Shown here piece by piece: positions 7,763 to 15,831 of a DNA stretch of 37,505 nt. Each line of letters opens with the position of its first letter. Position 1 is the first letter of the stretch. The notes under the pieces are model-generated. The model saw only the letters and a list, made by a program, of their open reading frames with translations, was not told where the DNA came from and did no database searches. Origin of the DNA: Cohnella nanjingensis (GTDB lineage Bacteria; Bacillota; Bacilli; Paenibacillales; Paenibacillaceae); contig NZ_JACJVP010000049.1 of assembly GCF_014212125.1 (NCBI RefSeq), forward strand, positions 1 through 37,505, in the 5' to 3' direction. Position numbers and translations under genes: made by a program.

Positions 7763-9865
7763 GTGGCGGATTCACTCGTCATCGTAGAGTCCCCGGCCAA
7801 GGCCAAGACGATCGGCAAGTACCTAGGCAGCAAGTTCATCGTCAAAGCGTCCATGGGGCACATTCGCGATTTGCCGAAGAGTCAGATCGGCGTCGAAGTG
7901 CAGAACGATTTTCAACCGAAGTACATCACGATACGCGGCAAGGGCAACGTTCTGAAGGAATTGAAGGATGCCAGCAAGCGGGTCAAGAAAGTCTATCTCG
8001 CGGCTGACCCGGATCGGGAGGGCGAAGCGATCGCCTGGCATCTGGCGCACTACCTGGAGCTGAACGAGAAGGACGCGTGCCGCGTCGTGTTCAACGAGAT
8101 TACCAAACAAGCGGTGAAGGACGCCTTCAAGGCGCCTCGCCCGATCAACATGGACCTCGTCAACGCCCAACAGGCGCGGCGGGTGCTCGACCGGCTGGTC
8201 GGCTACAAGATCAGTCCGCTCCTCTGGAAAAAAGTAAAGAAGGGGCTTAGCGCGGGCCGCGTGCAGTCGGTGGCCGTCAAGCTCGTCATCGATCGGGAGA
8301 ACGAGATCAAAGCGTTCGTACCCGAAGAATATTGGAGCATCACCGCGCATCTGCAGATCGGCAAAGCGTCGTTCGAAGCCAAGTTCCATGCCTTGAACGG
8401 CGAGAAAAGCGAACTGGCGAGCGAGTCCGAAGTGAATGAAGTGCTTCGGCTCATCGGAGACCGGCCGTTCCAGGTCGGCGAAGTGAAGGAAAAGGAGCGC
8501 CAGCGTCATCCGTCGCCTCCGTTCATCACGAGCTCCCTGCAGCAGGAGGCCGCGCGCAAGCTCAACTTCCGCGCCTCGAAGACGATGCAGATCGCCCAGC
8601 AGCTCTATGAAGGCGTCGATCTCGGCGCCGAGGGCACCGTCGGTCTCATCACGTATATGCGTACGGACTCGACCCGGATCTCGCCCGTCGCCCAAGAGGA
8701 AGCGCGCGAGTTCATCACGCAGAAATACGGCGACAGCTTCTATCCGGAGACGCCGCGCGTATATCTGAAGAAGAACGCGAACGCCCAAGACGCGCACGAA
8801 GCGATCCGGCCGACGTCCGTCCTGCGAACCCCGGACGAGGTCAAATCCTCGCTCTCGCGGGATCAACTGCGCTTGTATAAGCTCGTCTGGGAACGCTTCG
8901 TCGCCAGCCAGATGGAATCCGCCGTGCTCGACACGATGACGATCGACCTGCAGAGCGGCCCGGTCGGCTTCCGCGCGAACGGCTCGAAGCTGAAGTTCCC
9001 CGGCTTCATGAAGGTGTACGTCGAAGGCAACGACGACGGCACCACCGAGGAGGACCGCCTGCTGCCGGCCATGAAGACGGGAGACGTCGTGGAGACGTCC
9101 TCGATCGATCCGAAGCAGCACTTTACCCAGCCGCCTCCGCGCTACACGGAAGCCCGTCTCGTGCGGACGCTGGAGGAGCTCGGCATCGGACGCCCGAGCA
9201 CGTACGCGCCGACGCTGGAGACGATCCAGAAGCGGAATTACGTCGCGATCGAGGAGAAGAAGTTCTTCCCGACGGAACTTGGGGAACTCGTCATCCAGCT
9301 GATGGAGGAATTTTTCCCCGAGATTCTGAACGCGGAGTTCACCGCCCACATGGAAGGCGACCTCGACCACGTGGAAGAAGGCAAGGAGAACTGGGTCGAC
9401 GTCATCGGCGAATTCTACAAATCGTTCGAGAAGCGGCTGGAAGTCGCGGAAGACGAGATGAAGGAAATCGAGATCAAGGACGAACCGTCCGACGAGATCT
9501 GCGACAAGTGCGGGAGACCGTTGGTCTACAAGATGGGCCGGTTCGGGAAGTTCCTCGCGTGCTCCGGGTTCCCCGAATGCCGCAACACGAAGCCGATCGT
9601 TAAGGCGACGGGCGTTACTTGCCCGAAGTGCGGCAAAGGCCACGTCGTAGAGCGGAGAAGCAAGAAAGGCCGGGTGTTCTACGGGTGTGACCAGTATCCC
9701 GAATGCGACTTCGTCTCTTGGGACAAACCCGTTGCCAAGCCTTGCCCCGAATGCGGCGGGCTGATGGTCGAGAAGCGGAGCCGCACGGGTGTCACCTGGC
9801 AATGCACCAAGTGCAGCCACAGCGAGGAAGCCGCCGATCCGGAAGAGGCTTTCGAAGAAGATTAA
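7763..9865 (+). CDS. topA: DNA topoisomerase I (type IA)
   Basis: The product has 700 residues. The Toprim domain starts LVIVESPAKAKTIGKYLG and has DPDREGE at residues 82-88. The active-site Tyr is in GLITYMRTDSTR at about residue 298. Three C-terminal zinc-finger-like CxxC modules follow: CDKCGRP, CPKCGKG and CPECGGL, each with a second Cys pair. The enzyme relaxes negative supercoils by single-strand passage. GTG 7763 is preferred: AGGAGG at 7750-7755 is 7 bases away and the product starts MADSLVIVESPAK, as in relatives. The ATG at 7757 is only 1 base from that site and would add two residues. A possible weak terminator hairpin lies downstream. Confidence 0.96.
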   Translation: MADSLVIVESPAKAKTIGKYLGSKFIVKASMGHIRDLPKSQIGVEVQNDFQPKYITIRGKGNVLKELKDASKRVKKVYLAADPDREGEAIAWHLAHYLELNEKDACRVVFNEITKQAVKDAFKAPRPINMDLVNAQQARRVLDRLVGYKISPLLWKKVKKGLSAGRVQSVAVKLVIDRENEIKAFVPEEYWSITAHLQIGKASFEAKFHALNGEKSELASESEVNEVLRLIGDRPFQVGEVKEKERQRHPSPPFITSSLQQEAARKLNFRASKTMQIAQQLYEGVDLGAEGTVGLITYMRTDSTRISPVAQEEAREFITQKYGDSFYPETPRVYLKKNANAQDAHEAIRPTSVLRTPDEVKSSLSRDQLRLYKLVWERFVASQMESAVLDTMTIDLQSGPVGFRANGSKLKFPGFMKVYVEGNDDGTTEEDRLLPAMKTGDVVETSSIDPKQHFTQPPPRYTEARLVRTLEELGIGRPSTYAPTLETIQKRNYVAIEEKKFFPTELGELVIQLMEEFFPEILNAEFTAHMEGDLDHVEEGKENWVDVIGEFYKSFEKRLEVAEDEMKEIEIKDEPSDEICDKCGRPLVYKMGRFGKFLACSGFPECRNTKPIVKATGVTCPKCGKGHVVERRSKKGRVFYGCDQYPECDFVSWDKPVAKPCPECGGLMVEKRSRTGVTWQCTKCSHSEEAADPEEAFEED

Positions 9866-9915
9866 GCGCGCGAGCGCAGACCCGGTTTTCGCGGAGCGGT
9901 CGCCGTCCTTAGGCC

Positions 9916-9932
9916 GGCGGCTCCCGCCTTTT
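9916..9932 (+). terminator. Possible weak terminator after topA
   Basis: A 5-bp GC stem (GGCGG/CCGCC) with a 3-base loop is followed by TTTT. The stem is short and the T tract brief, so read-through into trmFO is likely. Confidence 0.3.
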
Positions 9933-10042
9933 CAACGGCCGCTGCATGCATTGGGGCGGCATATTGCGCACACAACTCAGAACATTCGGACGATGGGGCG
10001 GCAGGACGTCCATCCTGGCCGCGCCATTCGTCCGAGTCGCCA

Positions 10043-10058
10043 CGAAGCGGCCGCTTCG
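10043..10058. repeat. Perfect 16-bp palindrome upstream of trmFO
   Basis: CGAAGCGG and CCGCTTCG are exact reverse complements with no spacer, 12 bases before the trmFO ribosome-binding site. It could fold in the leader RNA or bind a dimeric protein. In GC-rich DNA a chance origin is possible. Confidence 0.4.
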
Positions 10059-10084
10059 AACGGCCTTGCAGGAGGAAACGAATC

Positions 10085-11416
10085 TTGACTACTTACCCTA
10101 CCGTGACCGTAATCGGAGCCGGACTGGCGGGCAGCGAAGCCGCCTGGCAGATCGCCTCCCAGGGGGTCCCCGTCCGCTTGTACGAGATGCGTCCGGTGCG
10201 CCGGACGCCCGCCCATCATACCGACCGATTCGCCGAGTTGGTCTGCAGCAACAGCCTGCGCGCGAACGGCCTGACCAATGCCGTCGGCGTGCTCAAAGCC
10301 GAGATGAGGCTGCTCGACTCGCTGATCCTGTCGGCGGCCGACCAGCACGCGGTACCTGCGGGAGGCGCGCTCGCGGTCGACCGCGAAGGCTTCTCCGGCG
10401 AAGTGACGAGCCGGCTGCGCAACCATCCGCTCGTGACGGTCGTCAACGAGGAGCTGTCGGCCCTGCCGGCCGACGGCATCGTCGTCGTCGCCACCGGTCC
10501 GCTGACGTCTCCGGACCTGTCCAAGCAGATCCAAGAGCTGTTCGGCGAAGAATACTTCTACTTCTACGACGCGGCCGCGCCGATCGTCGAGAAGGAATCG
10601 ATCGACATGGAGAAGGTGTTCCTCGCTTCCCGCTACGACAAGGGCGAGGCCGCCTACTTGAACTGTCCGATGTCGGAGGAAGAGTTCGAAGCGTTCTACG
10701 GGGCGCTCACGACCGCCGAGACGGCCGAGATCAAGGACTTCGAGAAGGAGATGTACTTCGAAGGCTGCATGCCGATCGAAGTCATGGCGAAGCGGGGCAA
10801 GCAGACCGTCCTGTTCGGTCCGATGAAGCCCGTGGGCCTCGTCGATCCGCGTACCGGCAAGCTGCCTTACGCGGTCGTGCAGCTGCGCCAAGACAACGCG
10901 GCGGGCACGCTGTTCAATCTGGTCGGCTTCCAGACGCATCTGAAGTGGGGCGAGCAGAAGCGGGTGCTCTCGCTCATCCCGGGCCTCGAGAACGCCGAAT
11001 TCGTCCGTTACGGCGTCATGCACCGCAATACCTTCATCAACTCGCCGAAGCTGCTGCATCCGACCTATCAGTTCCGCGGCCGCGAGTCGCTGTTCTTTGC
11101 CGGACAGATGACCGGCGTCGAGGGTTACGTCGAGTCGGCCGCGTCCGGCCTGATCGCGGGGATGAACGCAGGCCGGCTGGCTCGCGGGCTCGCCCCGGTC
11201 GTACCGCCGCCGCAGACGACGCTGGGCAGCATGGCGCACTATATCACGACGGCGGACTTCCGCCATTTCCAGCCGATGAACGCGAACTTCGGACTGTTCC
11301 CGCCGCTCGAGAAGCGCATGAAGAGCAAGCGGGACAAGAACGACGCGATCGCGGCGCGCGCGCTGGAAGCGATCGAAGCATTCCAAGCGAACGAAATTCA
11401 AAATTACGTCAGATAG
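10085..11416 (+). CDS. trmFO: tRNA m5U54 methyltransferase, folate- and FAD-dependent
   Basis: The product has 443 residues. The FAD-binding GAGLAGSEAA lies at residues 11-20. The two family cysteines are visible: C54 in ELVCSNSLRANG and C228 in YFEGCMPIEVMAKRG, matching C53 and C226 of B. subtilis. The enzyme methylates U54 of the tRNA T-loop using methylenetetrahydrofolate. The start is TTG 10085, with AGGAGG 9 bases upstream; no better start exists. In B. subtilis the recombinase gene codV (xerC) follows, but here only 102 bases with a hairpin separate trmFO from hslV. Confidence 0.96.
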   Translation: MTTYPTVTVIGAGLAGSEAAWQIASQGVPVRLYEMRPVRRTPAHHTDRFAELVCSNSLRANGLTNAVGVLKAEMRLLDSLILSAADQHAVPAGGALAVDREGFSGEVTSRLRNHPLVTVVNEELSALPADGIVVVATGPLTSPDLSKQIQELFGEEYFYFYDAAAPIVEKESIDMEKVFLASRYDKGEAAYLNCPMSEEEFEAFYGALTTAETAEIKDFEKEMYFEGCMPIEVMAKRGKQTVLFGPMKPVGLVDPRTGKLPYAVVQLRQDNAAGTLFNLVGFQTHLKWGEQKRVLSLIPGLENAEFVRYGVMHRNTFINSPKLLHPTYQFRGRESLFFAGQMTGVEGYVESAASGLIAGMNAGRLARGLAPVVPPPQTTLGSMAHYITTADFRHFQPMNANFGLFPPLEKRMKSKRDKNDAIAARALEAIEAFQANEIQNYVR

Positions 11417-11421
11417 CATCT

Positions 11422-11459
11422 GAAGCAGCGGCAGCGCGGTACGTAGCGGCCGCTGCTTC
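11422..11459 (+). other. Strong stem-loop between trmFO and hslV
   Basis: GAAGCAGCGGC at 11422-11432 pairs perfectly with GCCGCTGCTTC at 11449-11459 around a 16-base loop. Only a short CTTT lies downstream, so it is not a classical terminator. It occupies the place where xerC/codV lies in B. subtilis. Confidence 0.6.
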
Positions 11460-11518
11460 GGCGCTTTCCGCGGATAGACGCGGCCGGCCACCGGTACGCT
11501 GAAGGAGGAGAGAACAGA

Positions 11519-12070
11519 ATGATGGACGGAAACGCAACCTTTCACGCCACGACGATCTGCGCCGTTCGCCACAACGGCAAAGGCGCGATCGCGGGAGACG
11601 GGCAAGTGACGTTCGGCAACAGCATGGTCATGAAGCATACGGCGAAAAAAGTGCGCCGCCTCTACCGGGGGCAAGTGCTGGCCGGATTCGCCGGCTCGGT
11701 CGCGGATGCGATCACGCTGTTCGAGAAGTTCGAGGGCAAGCTGGAGGAGCACCACGGCAACCTGCAGCGCGCCGCGGTCGAACTCGCCAAGGATTGGCGG
11801 TCCGACCGGGTGCTGCGCCGGCTGGAGGCGATGATGCTCGTCGTCGACGCGACGGGCATGCTGCTGCTCTCCGGCAACGGCGAGGTGATCGAGCCGGACG
11901 ACGGCATCCTCGCCATCGGCTCCGGCGGCAGCTTCGCGCTGTCGGCGGCCCGGGCGCTCAAGCGCCACGCGCCGCAGCTGGAAGCGAAGGAGATCGCCCG
12001 GAACGCCCTGCAGATCGCCTCGGAGATCTGCGTGTTCACCAACGACAATCTGATCGTCGAAGAGATCTAA
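11519..12070 (+). CDS. hslV: HslV (ClpQ) peptidase subunit of the HslUV protease
   Basis: The product has 183 residues with the proteasome-beta-like fold. Conserved stretches are ATTICAVRHNGKGAIAGDGQ, KKVRRLYRGQVLAGFAGSVA, and the C-terminal GSGGSFALSAARAL. With HslU it forms an ATP-dependent protease. B. subtilis ClpQ starts MSSFHATT and uses an N-terminal Ser. Here the start is MMDGNATFHATT, with no Ser in that position, so maturation to the Thr at residue 11, as in E. coli HslV, seems more likely. The ATG at 11519 has GGAGGAG 8 bases upstream; the adjacent ATG at 11522 is the alternative. hslU follows after 22 bases. Confidence 0.95.
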   Translation: MMDGNATFHATTICAVRHNGKGAIAGDGQVTFGNSMVMKHTAKKVRRLYRGQVLAGFAGSVADAITLFEKFEGKLEEHHGNLQRAAVELAKDWRSDRVLRRLEAMMLVVDATGMLLLSGNGEVIEPDDGILAIGSGGSFALSAARALKRHAPQLEAKEIARNALQIASEICVFTNDNLIVEEI

Positions 12071-12092
12071 ACCAGGGAGCGGAGGGAGAACG

Positions 12093-13487
12093 ATGAACGA
12101 ACAGTTGACGCCCCGCCAGATCGTCGCGGAGCTGGATAAGTATATCGTGGGACAGAAGTCCGCCAAGCGGTCGGTCGCCGTGGCGCTGCGCAACCGGTAC
12201 CGCCGCAGCAGGCTGCCCGAAGCGGTGCGCGACGAGATCGTGCCGAAGAACATTCTGATGATCGGGCCGACCGGCGTCGGCAAGACGGAGATCGCCCGGC
12301 GTCTCGCGAAGCTCGTTCACGCGCCGTTCATTAAGCTGGAGGCGACCAAGTTCACGGAAGTCGGCTATGTCGGCCGCGACGTGGAGTCGATGGTGCGCGA
12401 CCTGGTGGAGACGTCGATCCGCATGGTGAAGGAAGAGCGGACCGAGAAGGTGAAGGACAAGGCCGAGGTGGCGGCGAACGAACGCCTGGCGGCGCTCCTG
12501 GTGCCGTCGCCGACGAAGCCGAAATCGCAGCGCAACCCGCTCGAGATGCTGTTCGGCGGAGGCCAGAATCAAGCGCAGGAGGAACCGGAGCCGGTCGATC
12601 CGACGCTTCAGGGCAAGCGCGGCGACGTCAAGGCGAAGCTCGAAGCCGGCGCGCTCGAGTCCGAGCAGGTGGAGATCGAAGTCGAGGACGCGTCGCCGTC
12701 CATGCTCGACATGTTTTCCGTGCCCGGACAGGAGCAGATGGGCCAGAACATGCAGGAGATGTTCAGCCAATTCATGCCGAAGAAACGGAAGAAGCGCAAG
12801 CTGACCGTCAAGGAAGCGCGCAAAGTGCTCATCCAGGAAGAAGCCAACAAGCTGATCGACATGGACGACGTCATCTCCGAATCGGTTCGCCGCGCCGAGC
12901 AGTCCGGCATTATCTTCCTCGACGAGATCGACAAGATCGCGAGCGCCGGACGGGGGCAAGGGCCCGACGTGTCCCGCGAGGGCGTGCAGAGGGACATCCT
13001 GCCGATCGTAGAGGGGTCTACAGTCGTCACCAAGTACGGTCCCGTGAAGACCGACTATATCCTGTTCATCGCCGCCGGCGCTTTCCACATTGCGAAGCCC
13101 TCGGACCTCATTCCCGAGCTTCAGGGCAGGTTCCCGATCCGCGTGGAGCTGAGCAGCCTGACGGACGAAGATTTCGTGCGCATCCTGACGGAGCCCGAGA
13201 ATGCTCTGACGAAGCAGTACGCCGCCCTGCTCCAGACCGAAGGGATCGAAGTGACCTTCACGGCCGAAGCGATCGCGGAGCTGGCGGGCTTGGCCCAGGA
13301 CGTGAACCGGAACACGGAGAACATCGGGGCGCGCCGCCTCCATACGCTGTTGGAGAAACTGCTGGAGGATCTGTCGTTCGAAGCGCCCGAGCTGCAGCTC
13401 GAACAGCTCTCGATCACGCCGGAATATGTCCGCGAGAAGCTGTCCACCATTGCAAGTAACCGCGATTTGAGTCAATATATCTTATAA
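12093..13487 (+). CDS. hslU: HslU (ClpY) AAA+ ATPase subunit of the HslUV protease
   Basis: The product has 464 residues. It starts MNEQLTPRQIVAELDKYIVG. Walker A GPTGVGKT is at residues 58-65, the pore-loop region contains EVGYVGRDVES, and Walker B is IIFLDEIDKI. The inserted I-domain occupies roughly residues 110-240 and is charged and low in complexity. The protein unfolds substrates and feeds them to HslV. The C-terminus ends SQYIL, fitting the usual hydrophobic tail that docks into HslV. It is in an operon with hslV (22-base gap) and codY follows after 39 bases, as in B. subtilis. Confidence 0.96.
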   Translation: MNEQLTPRQIVAELDKYIVGQKSAKRSVAVALRNRYRRSRLPEAVRDEIVPKNILMIGPTGVGKTEIARRLAKLVHAPFIKLEATKFTEVGYVGRDVESMVRDLVETSIRMVKEERTEKVKDKAEVAANERLAALLVPSPTKPKSQRNPLEMLFGGGQNQAQEEPEPVDPTLQGKRGDVKAKLEAGALESEQVEIEVEDASPSMLDMFSVPGQEQMGQNMQEMFSQFMPKKRKKRKLTVKEARKVLIQEEANKLIDMDDVISESVRRAEQSGIIFLDEIDKIASAGRGQGPDVSREGVQRDILPIVEGSTVVTKYGPVKTDYILFIAAGAFHIAKPSDLIPELQGRFPIRVELSSLTDEDFVRILTEPENALTKQYAALLQTEGIEVTFTAEAIAELAGLAQDVNRNTENIGARRLHTLLEKLLEDLSFEAPELQLEQLSITPEYVREKLSTIASNRDLSQYIL

Positions 13488-13526
13488 AGCCAGGTTGTCG
13501 ATCGTTAGGCAGGAGGATATGTAATC

Positions 13527-14294
13527 ATGACTTTGTTGGAGAAAACCCGCACGCTGAACGCGCTGCTGCAGAAGGCGGCGGGCAAGCCGCTGAACTTCCG
13601 CGAGATGGCCGAAGGCTTGCGGGAGACGCTGACGGGCGGCGTGTTCGTCGTCAGCAGGCGGGGGAAGATCCTCGGCGCCGCGCTGCCCGACCAGTTCCCC
13701 GAGATGTGGCTGCGGCAAGAGCAGATGGACGAACTTCGGTTCCCGCAGGAGACGAACGACCGCTTCTTGCGCATTCTGGAGACGGCCGCGAACGTCGCCC
13801 CCGATGAGACGCTCGCGCCCGTCGAGGCCGCGTTCGCCGGCCAGGTCGTCACGATCGTTCCGATCATCGGCGGCAGCGACCGACTTGGGACTGTAGTCCT
13901 AGCCCGCGAAGGACATTCGTTTAGGGACGAAGATTTAATTTTGGCGGAATATGGTTCTACGATTATAGGTATGGAGATTCTCAGGGAACGGGCCGAGGAA
14001 CGAGAATTGGAAGCTCGGAATAGAGCCGTCGTCTCGATTGCGGTCGGTTCGCTCTCGTTCAGCGAGCTGGAAGCCGTCGATCACATTTTCGAGGAATTGG
14101 AAGGCAAGGAAGGCCTTCTCGTCGCTTCCAAAATCGCCGACCGGGCCGGAATTACACGCTCCGTCATCGTGAACGCGCTGCGCAAGCTGGAGAGCGCCGG
14201 CGTCATCGAGACCCGCTCGCTCGGCATGAAAGGCACCTATATTCGCATCATCAACGCCAAGCTTTTGCCGGAGCTCGCATCCCGCAAAAGTTAA
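13527..14294 (+). CDS. codY: GTP- and branched-chain-amino-acid-sensing global repressor CodY
   Basis: The product has 255 residues, close to the usual 259. It has an N-terminal GAF domain (residues 1-150) and a C-terminal winged helix-turn-helix with VASKIADRAGITRSVIVNAL at about residues 199-218. CodY represses nutrient-limitation genes when GTP and Ile/Leu/Val are abundant. In B. subtilis it also represses the fla/che promoter. That matters here because the next gene is flgB and a CodY-like half-site lies at 14397-14404. AGGAGG at 13511-13516 precedes the ATG, and a strong terminator follows. Confidence 0.97.
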   Translation: MTLLEKTRTLNALLQKAAGKPLNFREMAEGLRETLTGGVFVVSRRGKILGAALPDQFPEMWLRQEQMDELRFPQETNDRFLRILETAANVAPDETLAPVEAAFAGQVVTIVPIIGGSDRLGTVVLAREGHSFRDEDLILAEYGSTIIGMEILRERAEERELEARNRAVVSIAVGSLSFSELEAVDHIFEELEGKEGLLVASKIADRAGITRSVIVNALRKLESAGVIETRSLGMKGTYIRIINAKLLPELASRKS

Positions 14295-14319
14295 GGCATT
14301 CCGGCCAAAATCGGTACCG

Positions 14320-14358
14320 AAGCTCTGATCTTGTTCACAAGATTAGGGCTTTTTTCTT
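14320..14358 (+). terminator. Intrinsic terminator of the hslVU-codY unit
   Basis: AAGCTCTGATCTTG pairs with CAAGATTAGGGCTT (14 pairs, two of them G-U) around a TTCA loop. TTTTTTC follows. It should separate codY from the flagellar operon. Confidence 0.92.
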
Positions 14359-14369
14359 ATTGTCACTTT

Positions 14370-14399
14370 TTGCGCAGTCAGAGATGATATCCTTAGAAT
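14370..14399 (+). promoter_or_regulatory. Candidate SigA-type promoter of the fla/che operon
   Basis: TTGCGC at 14370-14375 and TAGAAT at 14394-14399 are 18 bases apart. The -10 box matches consensus at five of six positions, and the -35 box is moderate. It lies just after the codY terminator and about 130 bases before flgB. No convincing SigD-type (TAAA then GCCGATAT) promoter was found nearby. Confidence 0.45.
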
Positions 14400-14406
14400 T
14401 TTCTAA
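14393..14406. promoter_or_regulatory. Candidate operator overlapping the fla/che -10 box, CodY-like half-site
   Basis: TTAGAA and TTCTAA form an inverted repeat around TT. Within it, AATTTTCT (14397-14404) equals the first eight bases of the CodY consensus AATTTTCWGAAAATT. The right half of the CodY box is poor. Binding here would block the predicted -10 element. Confidence 0.35.
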
Positions 14407-14530
14407 TCTGCCACCAATCGACGGCATTTGATTGGGACTTGTGCGAGGAAATGTCGAAATAAGCAGGAAAATGGCTTCATGCGTTGAATTAAGTAACAGA
14501 ATCTTCCTGGTAGAGAGAGGTTGGCAGCGG

Positions 14531-14938
14531 ATGGATTTGTTAAGCGGAGCATCGTTCCAGAAATTGCAGGGCGCGCTAGATGCCGCTTCGATGCGACAGC
14601 GGGTGTTCGCGAACAATATCGCGAATGTCGACACCCCCAATTACAAGCGGTCAGACGTCGCGTTCGAGGAACTGCTGACGCAGGAGATGAACAACGGTAC
14701 TGCCGCGCAGTTGTCAGGCTTCCGCACGGATGCCCGGCATATCCCGATCGGCGCATCCGGACCGATCCCCGGCGCGCAGGTGTTGACGGATGAGACTTCG
14801 GCGATCAACAACAGCCGCAACAACGTCGACATCGACAAAGAGATGTCGCTGCTCGCGGAGAATCAGCTGAGGTACAACCTGTTCATCCAGCAACTGAATC
14901 ACGACGTGAAGATGATGCGTACTGGCATGGGCAAATAA
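14531..14938 (+). CDS. flgB: Flagellar proximal rod protein FlgB
   Basis: The product has 135 residues. The rod/hook N-terminal signature ANNIANVDTPNYKR is at residues 27-40 and the amphipathic C-terminal helix is in MSLLAENQLRYNLFIQQLNH. FlgB assembles on the MS ring as part of the proximal rod and is exported by the flagellar type III system. ATG 14531 was chosen because the product then starts MDLLSGASFQKLQGALDAAS, as in the family, with GAGAGAGG about 10 bases upstream. Earlier in-frame starts from 14432 add 33 residues with no family character. It is the first gene of the fla/che operon. Confidence 0.95.
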   Translation: MDLLSGASFQKLQGALDAASMRQRVFANNIANVDTPNYKRSDVAFEELLTQEMNNGTAAQLSGFRTDARHIPIGASGPIPGAQVLTDETSAINNSRNNVDIDKEMSLLAENQLRYNLFIQQLNHDVKMMRTGMGK

Positions 14939-14972
14939 TCCCCGCAAGGACTAGCGATAGGAGGAATCATTG

Positions 14973-15416
14973 ATGAAGTTAGGCGGGTTCGATATAAGCG
15001 CTTCGGCGCTAACCGCGCAGCGGCTCCGAATGGACGTCATCTCGTCCAACATCGCGAACGCCGAGACGACGCGCGCCGAGTACGTGGACGGCAAGTTCGT
15101 CCCCTACCGCAGGAAAATGGTCGTCGTCGAGCCGATCGAGTCTCCCTTCCGGAACCTGCTGAACGAGAAGATGGACGGCTCCGCCGCGAAGGGCGTACAG
15201 GTTACGGCGATCCAAGAGGATGCCGCGCCGTTCAAGCAACTGTACAATCCGACCCATCCGGACGCCGACGCCAACGGCATGGTGAGCATGCCGAACGTCG
15301 ACGTGCTCAAAGAAATGGTCGACATGATCTCGGCCACCCGTTCCTACGAAGCGAACGTCACGGCGCTCAACGCCAGCAAGTCGATGTTCTCCAAGTCGCT
15401 GGAGATCGGCCGATAA
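14973..15416 (+). CDS. flgC: Flagellar proximal rod protein FlgC
   Basis: The product has 147 residues. The N-terminal signature SSNIANAETTR is at about residues 24-34. The C-terminal segment VDVLKEMVDMISATRSYEAN is typical of axial proteins and packs in the coiled-coil core of the rod. ATG 14973 lies 8 bases from AGGAGG; the TTG at 14970 directly before it is possible but closer than usual. The gene lies 34 bases after flgB. Confidence 0.96.
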   Translation: MKLGGFDISASALTAQRLRMDVISSNIANAETTRAEYVDGKFVPYRRKMVVVEPIESPFRNLLNEKMDGSAAKGVQVTAIQEDAAPFKQLYNPTHPDADANGMVSMPNVDVLKEMVDMISATRSYEANVTALNASKSMFSKSLEIGR

Positions 15417-15472
15417 TTTCCGAATTGCCGCATCAATCACAATCACTTACCCGGATGGGAGAAGGTTGAAAC

Positions 15473-15787
15473 ATGATTCAGAATTCGCTTTTGCCGATCA
15501 CGGGCATCTCCGCAGGCGCGCTGGCGCCGGTTCAGAACGCAGTCAAGCAGACGACCCCCGCCGAAGCGACGGAGAGCTTCGCCGCCTTCCTCAAGCAGGC
15601 GATCGACGGCGTGGCCGCGCAGGAGCAGAATGCGCACGCGGTCACCGACCAGTTCATCGTCGGACAAGCCGACGTAAACGACGTGATGATCGCCGCTACC
15701 AAAGCCGAGCTCAGCCTGGAACTCACCTCCCAAATCCGCAACAAGGTGATCGAAGCGTATCAGGAAATCATGCGGATGCAAATGTAG
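15473..15787 (+). CDS. fliE: Flagellar hook-basal body complex protein FliE
   Basis: The product has 104 residues. The conserved C-terminal half contains FAAFLKQAIDGV and ends RNKVIEAYQEIMRMQM, the FliE signature. FliE links the MS ring (FliF) to the rod and is among the first proteins exported. GGGAGAAGG lies upstream of the ATG. The order flgB-flgC-fliE-fliF is the standard Bacillales order. Confidence 0.96.
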   Translation: MIQNSLLPITGISAGALAPVQNAVKQTTPAEATESFAAFLKQAIDGVAAQEQNAHAVTDQFIVGQADVNDVMIAATKAELSLELTSQIRNKVIEAYQEIMRMQM

Positions 15788-15831
15788 TCGCAGCCTTTCA
15801 ATGTAGCACAGTCCGCAGGTGAGGTGAAATC

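Noticed and set aside
9946..11502. 518-codon + strand ORF overlapping trmFO in another frame
   Set aside because: Arg/Gly-rich shadow of trmFO, typical of a shifted frame in GC-rich sequence.
14407..14530. SigD-type flagellar promoter directly upstream of flgB
   Set aside because: No TAAA with a correctly spaced GCCGATAT-like box could be found; similarity to consensus was too weak to report.
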